NCBI GenBank assembly: GCA_964410725.1
Contig: CAYPID010000003.1
Span: forward strand, 1-64,000
Direction of reading: 5' to 3'
DNA length: 64,000 bases
Origin: CALAZP01 sp964410725
GTDB taxonomy: Bacteria > Bacteroidota > Bacteroidia > Chitinophagales > Saprospiraceae
The translations under genes were made by a program, and so were the position numbers. Below the pieces are notes generated by a model that was not told where the DNA came from, ran no database searches, and saw only the letters and a list, made by a program, of their open reading frames with translations. Below are positions 44,061 through 51,433 of the stretch, in pieces (position 1 is the first letter of the stretch; each line of letters begins with the position of its first letter).

Positions 44061-45300
44061 GCATTAATAACTCTTCTTTATTGTAATCCCCATTTTTTAG
44101 TTTTCCAGATATAGATGAGAATGCATTTATGGTTTGATCTATGTCTTGGAAGGTATGAACTGCTGTTGGAATAAGTCTTAGTAATATCATTCCTTTAGGA
44201 ATGACCGGATAGATTACAATAGAGCAAAAGATATTGTGATTTTCCCTCAGGTCTTGGACTAAATTAATAGCTTCCATTGTATTACCCTTCATGAATACCG
44301 GTGTTACGCAGCTGGATGTATTGCCCAGATCAAAACCTTCTTTTCTTAAACCACTTTGGAGTCTATCTACATTGGACCAAAGTTTTTCCTTTAGTGAAGG
44401 ATCACTTTTTAGTAATTCCAACCTTTTGGTATTGCCAATTACCAATGCCATTGGTAGTGACTTAGCAAAAATTTGTGATCTAGTGTTGTACCTCAGATAT
44501 GTAATTATTTCTTTTTCGCCTGCTACAAAGGCGCCTATACTTGCCATTGATTTAGCGAATGTACTGAAGTATAAATCAATTTTATCTTGAACGCCTTGTT
44601 CTTCCCCTGCTCCTGCTCCGGTGGATCCCAAAGTCCCGAAACCATGCGCATCATCTACTAGGAGTCTGAATGAGTGTTTGTCTTTGTACGCAGCTATTTC
44701 TTTGAGTATTCCTTGTTCACCTCTCATTCCGAAAACCCCTTCAGTAATAACTAATATGCCTCCGCCTGTCTCGTTAGCAAACTTTTCAGCTTTCCTTAAT
44801 TGGCGATCGAAACTTTCGATATCGTTATGTTCAAATGGAACTCTTTTGCCTAAATGCATACGGATTCCATCATATATGCAAGCATGACAATCTTTATCGT
44901 ATAGTACCACATCTTTTCTATCTAATAAGCTATCGACTACGGAAAGTATTCCTTGGTATCCAAAATTTAGTAACATAGCATCTTCCTTCTGGACAAAAGC
45001 TGCTAATTCTTTTTCTAGATTTATATGCGCCGCTGTTTCTCCTGACATCATTCGCGATCCCATGGGGTAAGCTAATCCGTATTTCGCTGCTGCTTCAGCA
45101 TCGGTCTTCTTTACTTCTGGATGCTCGGCCAAGCCTAGGTAATTATTGATGCTCCAAACTATTTTTTCCTTACCTCTAAAAATCATTCTGCTACTAATAT
45201 TCCCTTCCAATTGTGGAAATGTAAAATAGCCATGGGCCATAGATTCATATTTACCTAATGGCCCTTTATCTTTGTGAAATTTTTGAAATAAATCGTTCAT
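44050..45300 (-). CDS. Alpha-oxoamine synthase, serine palmitoyltransferase-like
   Basis: PLP enzyme joining an amino acid and an acyl-CoA or acyl-ACP with decarboxylation. Motifs: SINNYLGLAEHPEV, GSRMMSGETAAHINLEKELA, LVDDAHGFGTLGSTGAG, and the PLP lysine in FSTFAKSMASIGAFVAG. In Bacteroidota this family supplies sphingolipid long-chain bases (serine palmitoyltransferase) or, in gliding bacteria, capnine-type sulfonolipids (cysteate acyltransferase). KBL and BioF are paralogues, but the FAKS-ASIGAF segment and length 416 resemble SPT more. It is last in the thr-mvaD operon, 1 nt after the rhodanese stop. Confidence 0.82.
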   Translation of the reverse strand: MNDLFQKFHKDKGPLGKYESMAHGYFTFPQLEGNISSRMIFRGKEKIVWSINNYLGLAEHPEVKKTDAEAAAKYGLAYPMGSRMMSGETAAHINLEKELAAFVQKEDAMLLNFGYQGILSVVDSLLDRKDVVLYDKDCHACIYDGIRMHLGKRVPFEHNDIESFDRQLRKAEKFANETGGGILVITEGVFGMRGEQGILKEIAAYKDKHSFRLLVDDAHGFGTLGSTGAGAGEEQGVQDKIDLYFSTFAKSMASIGAFVAGEKEIITYLRYNTRSQIFAKSLPMALVIGNTKRLELLKSDPSLKEKLWSNVDRLQSGLRKEGFDLGNTSSCVTPVFMKGNTMEAINLVQDLRENHNIFCSIVIYPVIPKGMILLRLIPTAVHTFQDIDQTINAFSSISGKLKNGDYNKEELLMPIS

Positions 45301-45301
45301 T

Positions 45302-45859
45302 TTACCAAATTTTGGTTAATTGATTATTTGTAATCCACTTACTCCATTTATCATTGTAGGTGTGAATCGTGTCTGTAAGTTTTGTTTTATGGTACAAAGG
45401 TAAACCTCTATTGGCCCATTCAAAAATACTTCCGTATAAATTATTTGTGTTTTTATAACCTTTTTTGATGAGGGCTTTAGCCATTTTTTCACTTCTATAT
45501 CCTATTGAGCAAAATACTATTATCTGGGTTTCTTTTGAATATTTTTTTAGCACGTTATCAGCTATTTTTTTATTAGGTATGTTTATTGCTCCATTTATTG
45601 TACTGGTTTCGTACTCTTCTGGCTTTCTACAATCTATTAAGAGGTAATCTTTTTTATTTAGTAATTCATCTACCGTTATGGTGGGTACGGTAAAAGATAA
45701 ATAGTTTCTTACCATATTGTCGTAATCACTATTTAGAGGAATTATTTTTTCTGGTACTTGTTTCCGGCAAGATGTCAAAAAGGATGCCATAAGCACAATG
45801 TAGAATGATTGTTTAATTATTTCATCAAACAATTCTTTGCGGGCCTTGTCCAACTTCAT
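45302..45859 (-). CDS. Rhodanese-domain lipoprotein
   Basis: Contains a hydrophobic segment ending SFLTSC, a probable lipobox, then a rhodanese domain with LLIDCRKPEEYETSTI, INIPNKKI and the active-site loop FCSIGYRSEKMA. The sequence before the signal is charged and long (from ATG 45859, overlapping mvaD by 35 nt), so translation may really begin at a TTG nearer the hydrophobic segment. A C-terminal extension of about 40 residues follows the domain. Function beyond persulfide transfer is unknown. It sits between mvaD and the SPT-like gene. Confidence 0.78.
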   Translation of the reverse strand: MKLDKARKELFDEIIKQSFYIVLMASFLTSCRKQVPEKIIPLNSDYDNMVRNYLSFTVPTITVDELLNKKDYLLIDCRKPEEYETSTINGAINIPNKKIADNVLKKYSKETQIIVFCSIGYRSEKMAKALIKKGYKNTNNLYGSIFEWANRGLPLYHKTKLTDTIHTYNDKWSKWITNNQLTKIW

Positions 45860-46862
45860 CAAAGATTATTTTTCCATCTTTACAAAGGGTAGTTAGTTTT
45901 GTGTTGATAAATGATTTGATTTGTTCTGTATGAATTTTGGGATATTGTAAGTGGATATTTGGTCCTGCATCCATTGTGTAGGTAATTGGTAAATTGGTAA
46001 TTCTCTTAAAGTCATTGATATAGTTTATTGCTTGTAAAGTATTGGGCTTCATTAAAATATAACCAGGCTTTGATGTCATCATTAGTGCGTGAAGTGTTAA
46101 TGCTTCGTGCTCTAAAATTTCAGCATAAGTTTGAAAATCTCCTTCCTTTAGTGCCTTTAAAAGCTGGTCTAAATTTTTCCTAGCCTCTGAATATCGTGTG
46201 GAAGCATAGGGATTTTCCTTCATCACCTGATGCCCTTTAGAACTGGAAACTGATTTTTCTTCATCATTGATGATTAGAATAGTGTTTTGAAGGTTTTTGA
46301 ATAATGGGTGTATTTTTTTTGAGTAATCAATCGCATATTCATCTGATGAATCTGTTTCCTGTTCAATTTTTCCCCAAAGTGCTGCTATTGGATAAAGCGA
46401 TCTTGATGCACTTCCTGAACCTAATCTTGCTAGATGGGACACCCTTATGAGATCCTCTTGTTTTTCTAAAGTATTTTCAATAGAGTATAGACACAGAGCT
46501 AGAGCACTGAAGGCGGAGGCGGAAGAGGCTATTCCGGTGGAATGAGGAAAGGTATTTCTAGTGTTTATTTCTAAATCATAATTTTGTATAAATGGTAAAT
46601 CTTTGTTTAATTTATCTATGTAGTTTCTAATTCTTGTTTCAAATGCCAAATTTCGATTTTTGTCATAAATTACTTTCAGTGTCGGTTGTTTGCTGATGCT
46701 TTTTTTAAATTTTATCCCTGTTATTGTTTTTGAGTTCTTTAAGGTAAAACTTAGAGAAGGATTAAGTGGTCTTTGGTCATCTGTCTTTCCCCAATATTTT
46801 ATTGCGGCTATATTGGAGGGACTACTCCATTCAATATAACCTTGTGATTTATTGTCGGCCAT
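45825..46862 (-). CDS. mvaD: Diphosphomevalonate decarboxylase
   Basis: ATP-dependent decarboxylation of mevalonate diphosphate to isopentenyl diphosphate, the last step of the mevalonate pathway. The GHMP-fold protein shows SSPSNIAAIKYWGKTD at the N-terminus, PHSTGIASSASAFSALALCL (ATP loop), RLGSGSASRSLY and the C-terminal YTMDAGPNIHLQYP. Length 345 is normal. Its presence means IPP, and so carotenoid and quinone precursors, come from mevalonate rather than MEP. It lies 3 nt after the M1 peptidase gene. Confidence 0.93.
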   Translation of the reverse strand: MADNKSQGYIEWSSPSNIAAIKYWGKTDDQRPLNPSLSFTLKNSKTITGIKFKKSISKQPTLKVIYDKNRNLAFETRIRNYIDKLNKDLPFIQNYDLEINTRNTFPHSTGIASSASAFSALALCLYSIENTLEKQEDLIRVSHLARLGSGSASRSLYPIAALWGKIEQETDSSDEYAIDYSKKIHPLFKNLQNTILIINDEEKSVSSSKGHQVMKENPYASTRYSEARKNLDQLLKALKEGDFQTYAEILEHEALTLHALMMTSKPGYILMKPNTLQAINYINDFKRITNLPITYTMDAGPNIHLQYPKIHTEQIKSFINTKLTTLCKDGKIIFDEVGQGPQRIV

Positions 46863-46865
46863 AAA

Positions 46866-49187
46866 TTATTGGTTATCAATGGTTTGTAACTGAGAGCTTC
46901 TTTGCATTGGATTTAAATTATTTCTTTTCTTTTTAAATATTTCAAACTGATTCAAGGGTATAGTATTGGGATAGTAATTATTAGTTCTGTCTATATCAGC
47001 TGTTTCTAGGAGAGGGTCTAGAATTATCTGTTTTACCTGTTTGTCGAAATGGAATACTTTGGTGACCTCTTTATTATTTAGGCGCCAGATTTCTGCGGGT
47101 ATTCTATTGATTATTTTCTCCTCATCCTCAAAGGTAAATTCTAGTATTATGGGCATCAATGTTCCCCCTTTATTGGCTATTGTTAATTCATAGTAATAGT
47201 GGGGTTCTGCTAGAAACTTGTTTTCATCTTGAGATAATCCACGTTTTATTTCCTCGTTATTTATTAGATCTATTTTGTCGTAATCAAATGGATTGTATGT
47301 TGTGTAGAAATCTCTTAAAGTGGTGTCTATTTCGTCTTGTGTTTTTTCAATTTCTAATGCATTTCTTTGTTGACCGATATTTTGGATGTTAATTTTGTCT
47401 TGTTTGTTTTGCTTTTCTTCCTCTAAATCTAATGATGTGAATTTATATTCTGTGGCTGATTCTATTGAAAGATCTACAGGTTCAGTGGTAAAAAACCATC
47501 CTCGCCAAAACCAATCTAAATCTATTGCAGTTGCATCTTCTATTGTTCTAAAAAAATCTGCCGGTGAGGGATGTTTAAACCTCCATCTATTAGCGTATAT
47601 TTTAAAAGCATAGTCAAAATCTTTTCTTCCTACTATTGTTTCCCTTAGAATATTTAAAGCTGTGGCGGGTTTGCCATACGCATTATTCCCTAATTGCCAG
47701 ACACTTTCTGAATTACTCATGATTGGTGACATCGTTTCTGGATTCCCTGCCATGTAATTAACTATATTTTCTGCAGGTCCTCTTCTTGATGGGTAATTTC
47801 TCTCCCATTGTTGTTCTGTTAAATATTGTAGGTATGAATTTAAACCTTCATCCATCCATGTCCATTGTCTTTCGTCAGAATTAACAATCATGGGGAAGTA
47901 GTTATGACCTACTTCATGTATGATTACGGAAATCATTCCATATTTAGTACGTTCTGAATAAGTCCCATCTTTTTCAGGCCTGCCTCCATTAAAGCATATC
48001 ATTGGATACTCCATACCTATCCTATCAGTATGGATTGACCATGCCACGGGATAGGGATAGGGAAAGGTGTAATGGCTGTACCATTTTATAGTATGCGCAA
48101 TTGCTTTAGTAGAGTATTGTTCCCAAAGGGGATTACCCTCTTTAGGATACATAGACATTGCCATAACGATCGAGTTATCTGATTGTTGGACTGCCATAGC
48201 GTCCCAGATGAATTTTCTAGAAGATGCAAAGGCAAAATCTCGTACGTTAGTTGCTTTAAATTGCCAAGTCTTTGTATCATTTGATATTTTCTTTTCATTT
48301 TGTTTAGCTTCTTCTTCTGTTACAATCATTATGGGGTGTTCATAGGACTGTTCTGCTTTTTTCAATCTCGATAATTGATTCTTGGTAAGTACTTGGTCAG
48401 GGTTTTGTAAGGTTCCTGTGGCAGAGACTAGGTGGTCCTTTGGAACGGTTATGGTTACCTCATAATCTCCGAAAGGTAGTGTAAATTCGCCTTTTCCTAG
48501 AAACTGCTTATTTTGCCAACCTTCGTTGTCTATATACACAGCCATCCTTGGGAAAAATTGAGCTATGGTGAATATGTAATTATTCTCATCGGGAAAAAAT
48601 TCATATCCAGATCTTCCTCCATCTTCAAGTCGGTTATTGATATTATACCACCATTCAATATTTATGTCTATTTTTTCTCCTTGCTTTAGAGGTTTATCTA
48701 AATTAATCCGCATCATTGTTTTTACAATTGTGTAATCAAATGATTTGCCGGTAATATCTGTTACCTTTTCTATATTGAACCCTCCATCGAAGGTTGGCTC
48801 TAGTCTTTCTAATTCTTTGATACTCATTTGGGGTCTCATCTTAGATATCGCTGTTGAGTAGGTATCCGATTTTTTTTGTCTTACATTTTGATCTAATTGT
48901 ACCCATAGATATTCTAATGCATCTGGGGAATGATTAAAATAGGTAATGGTTTCAGCGCCGACTATGCTTTGGTTTTTCTCATTAAGGGTTACGTTTATTT
49001 TATAATTGGCCTGTTGTTGCCAGTATCCTTCACCGGGTTGTCCAGATGCTGTCCGGTAATAATTCGGAGTCGGTAATAGGTAGTCTAGCTGTTGGAATTT
49101 ATTAGGTACAGTCTGCGCAGCCAACGAATTTATTAAGATTGTGAAAATGATTAACGCAATAGATTTATATGGTTTCACGTGAAACAT
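46866..49187 (-). CDS. M1 family metallopeptidase (secreted)
   Basis: Zinc aminopeptidase with a signal peptide ending SLAAQ. The catalytic motif is VIIHEVGHNYFPM with the third ligand Glu in WMDEGLNSYLQYL 18-20 residues on, the gluzincin pattern. An N-terminal beta domain and a long C-terminal part with a Glu/Gln/Lys-rich patch (EEEKQNKQDKINIQNIGQQR) are present. I favour ATG 49187; ATG 49217 is also possible. The first five codons of the chosen start lie within a parS-like palindrome, and the gene overlaps thrC by 23 nt. Confidence 0.88.
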   Translation of the reverse strand: MFHVKPYKSIALIIFTILINSLAAQTVPNKFQQLDYLLPTPNYYRTASGQPGEGYWQQQANYKINVTLNEKNQSIVGAETITYFNHSPDALEYLWVQLDQNVRQKKSDTYSTAISKMRPQMSIKELERLEPTFDGGFNIEKVTDITGKSFDYTIVKTMMRINLDKPLKQGEKIDINIEWWYNINNRLEDGGRSGYEFFPDENNYIFTIAQFFPRMAVYIDNEGWQNKQFLGKGEFTLPFGDYEVTITVPKDHLVSATGTLQNPDQVLTKNQLSRLKKAEQSYEHPIMIVTEEEAKQNEKKISNDTKTWQFKATNVRDFAFASSRKFIWDAMAVQQSDNSIVMAMSMYPKEGNPLWEQYSTKAIAHTIKWYSHYTFPYPYPVAWSIHTDRIGMEYPMICFNGGRPEKDGTYSERTKYGMISVIIHEVGHNYFPMIVNSDERQWTWMDEGLNSYLQYLTEQQWERNYPSRRGPAENIVNYMAGNPETMSPIMSNSESVWQLGNNAYGKPATALNILRETIVGRKDFDYAFKIYANRWRFKHPSPADFFRTIEDATAIDLDWFWRGWFFTTEPVDLSIESATEYKFTSLDLEEEKQNKQDKINIQNIGQQRNALEIEKTQDEIDTTLRDFYTTYNPFDYDKIDLINNEEIKRGLSQDENKFLAEPHYYYELTIANKGGTLMPIILEFTFEDEEKIINRIPAEIWRLNNKEVTKVFHFDKQVKQIILDPLLETADIDRTNNYYPNTIPLNQFEIFKKKRNNLNPMQRSSQLQTIDNQ

Positions 49188-50496
49188 GCGCAAGTAAGTA
49201 GTTTTTAAAATCTTCATAGTTGTTAGATTGATATACTTTATTATATGTTTTTTTATTTTCTAATTGCAATCTTTCTGGCAGTTCAGGTTTTGAATTCGGA
49301 ATGGCTTTGATTACGGTTTCTAGGAATTTACCATAATGCGCTGTTCCTAGTACAATATAATTTTTATTGGGAAAATTCGGTAAATTCTCTTGTGCTATTT
49401 TGATTCCTGTAGCTGTGTGTGGATCTAAAATATAATTTGTTTCCTGATATACTTTGGATATGGTTTGATATATTTCCTTATCATTTATTGCCTGCGATTT
49501 AATGGCGTTTTTAATATTGTTCCACGTGGAACCTTCGGTTGGTCCTTTAAACAAATCCTTTAATCTTTCGAAGTTCGATGGTTGACTAACATCCATAGCG
49601 TTAGCTATGGTTTTGATAGTGTGTTGAGGATCGTACTCACCTGTTTTCAAATAATTTGGAATAGTTTCATTGGCATTAGTTGCTGCTATGAAAGATTCTA
49701 TTGGAGCTCCCATTCTCTGAGCCATTACCCCTGCAGTTAAATTACCTAAATTACCGCTGGGAACCACAAAAGTAATATGTTCTTTATCCATCAATTGCTT
49801 GACGCCTTCGAAATAGTAAAAAGATTGGGGGATTAACCGTGCGATATTGATGGAATTGGCTGAACTTAGTTTTATTTTTGATTTCAGGGATTCATCTAGG
49901 AATGCTTGTTTGACTAATCTTTGACAATCGTCAAAATCTCCCTCAATAGCAATTGCATAAATATTATTTCCAAGTGTGGTCAGCTGAGATTCTTGTATGG
50001 GGCTGACCTTACCGTTTGGGTAAAGTATTATTACGTTAATTCCAGGGGTTTTATGGAATCCTGCCGCTACGGCACCACCTGTATCTCCGGAAGTTGCCAC
50101 CAGAATATTTAGGTCTTGAATCCCTTCTTTATTAAAGTAAGACATTAATCCAGCCATAAACCGGGCACCAAAATCTTTGAAAGCCATGGACGGTCCATGC
50201 CATAGCTCTTGAATATATATGTTATCATAAAGTTGAACGAGAGGAGCTGGGAAAGTAATGGTTTCATCAATAATATGGAGAAGGGTATTAGATGGAATAT
50301 CCCTTCCGATCAGTTCGCTTGCTATTTTGAAAGCTATTTCTTTAAAAGAATGGTTAGGTAAATTCTTTAACCATTCTTTATCCAACTGGGGAATATTTAA
50401 AGGCATATATAACCCATTATCTTTTGGTAATCCATCCATGACAGCCTTTTTAAGGCTTACCTTATTTTTAGGGTTCTTAGTGCTATATAATTTCAT
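49165..50496 (-). CDS. thrC: Threonine synthase
   Basis: PLP enzyme converting O-phosphohomoserine to threonine. Motifs: ELWHGPSMAFKDFGARFMA with the PLP lysine, VATSGDTGGAVAAGF, FVVPSGNLGNLTAGVMAQRMG and LDPHTATGIKIAQ. Start at ATG 50496 overlaps the thrB stop as ATGA. The C-terminal residues AHVSRETI are encoded by a parS-like palindrome (49171-49186), and a second palindrome lies inside the gene at 49518-49533. Confidence 0.96.
   Translation of the reverse strand: MKLYSTKNPKNKVSLKKAVMDGLPKDNGLYMPLNIPQLDKEWLKNLPNHSFKEIAFKIASELIGRDIPSNTLLHIIDETITFPAPLVQLYDNIYIQELWHGPSMAFKDFGARFMAGLMSYFNKEGIQDLNILVATSGDTGGAVAAGFHKTPGINVIILYPNGKVSPIQESQLTTLGNNIYAIAIEGDFDDCQRLVKQAFLDESLKSKIKLSSANSINIARLIPQSFYYFEGVKQLMDKEHITFVVPSGNLGNLTAGVMAQRMGAPIESFIAATNANETIPNYLKTGEYDPQHTIKTIANAMDVSQPSNFERLKDLFKGPTEGSTWNNIKNAIKSQAINDKEIYQTISKVYQETNYILDPHTATGIKIAQENLPNFPNKNYIVLGTAHYGKFLETVIKAIPNSKPELPERLQLENKKTYNKVYQSNNYEDFKNYLLAHVSRETI
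49171..49186. promoter_or_regulatory. parS: parS-like site 1 (ParB binding)
   Basis: GGTTTCACGTGAAACA matches the bacterial parS consensus TGTTTCACGTGAAACA at 15 of 16 positions, with a perfect 14-bp palindrome core. It lies in the overlap of thrC and the M1 peptidase gene, reading HVSRET in one frame and MFHVK in the other. Confidence 0.75.
49518..49533. promoter_or_regulatory. parS: parS-like site 2 (ParB binding)
   Basis: TGTTCCACGTGGAACC fits the symmetrical parS form TGTTnCACGTGnAACA at 15 of 16 positions. It lies inside thrC, 347 bp from site 1. Two such sites this close are unlikely by chance in an AT-rich genome. Confidence 0.65.
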
Positions 50497-51431
50497 GATT
50501 TTATTTCTTTGCATCCAACTTTATTAATGGGACTAGCATAAAATGTTGCCATAAGTTGTTTAGAAGAATAATGAGCCACAGATGCTTGACCAAACTCAAT
50601 AGCAGATTTTTCAGATTCAAATAGTGCGAAGATTGATGGACCTGCACCACTAATACTGCAGCAGATACAATTCTGTTGAAGAGCAAGGTCTTTTATTTCA
50701 TTAAATTTTGGTATAAGTGGTGCTCTTTGTGGCTCAATCCATTGATCATGGAGGCTTCTTTTCATTAAAGCGTAATCTTCACGGTATAACGAAGCTACAA
50801 AGGCGGCTAGATTTCCAGTCTGTTTTACTACAAGATTAATGGGTACATTACTTTTCAGAATATTCCTTGCATCTTTAGTGAGGATACTTACTTCTGGGTG
50901 GATAACTGAAACAAACAAATTTTCTGGAACAGGAAGGTTAATGACATCTAGTGCGGTATTGTCTCGTATCAATTGAATTCCTCCAAGTAAAGAAGGAGCT
51001 ACATTATCTGCATGGTATGCGCCATCAGCAATTTGTTCTCCTTCCACAGCAAACTTTAAAAGTTCAATTTTTTTAAGGGGTTGGCCTAGCAAAAGGTTAA
51101 TAGCATGTACCGCTCCCGCTGCACTAGCGGCACTTGAACCCATTCCGCTTCCAAAAGGCATCTTTTTATGAATGTCAATATAGATTCCAAGATTTGATTT
51201 ACCTAAAAAAGCCAATAGGCGCAATGCTGCATAACCTGCTGTATTTTTTAATGCTTCGTAAGGAAGTTTACCATTATCACCTGTTATCTTTCGAATTATA
51301 AGGCCTTCGCCTTCATGAAAACCTGCTTCAATTACATCCCCTGGGCCCTCTATTGCTAGTCCAAGGATATCATATCCAACGGCTAAATTAGCAACGGTAG
51401 CTGGAGCAAAAACTTTTACTGTAGTTGACAT
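50493..51431 (-). CDS. thrB: Homoserine kinase
   Basis: GHMP kinase phosphorylating homoserine. Motifs: ATVANLAVGYDILGLAI at the N-terminus, the ATP loop PFGSGMGSSAASAAGAVHA, and near the C-terminus CCSISGAGPSIFALFES. Length 312 is typical. It begins 2 nt after the thrA stop and overlaps thrC by 4 nt, so thrA-thrB-thrC form one transcript. Confidence 0.96.
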   Translation of the reverse strand: MSTTVKVFAPATVANLAVGYDILGLAIEGPGDVIEAGFHEGEGLIIRKITGDNGKLPYEALKNTAGYAALRLLAFLGKSNLGIYIDIHKKMPFGSGMGSSAASAAGAVHAINLLLGQPLKKIELLKFAVEGEQIADGAYHADNVAPSLLGGIQLIRDNTALDVINLPVPENLFVSVIHPEVSILTKDARNILKSNVPINLVVKQTGNLAAFVASLYREDYALMKRSLHDQWIEPQRAPLIPKFNEIKDLALQQNCICCSISGAGPSIFALFESEKSAIEFGQASVAHYSSKQLMATFYASPINKVGCKEIKS

Positions 51432-51433
51432 AT

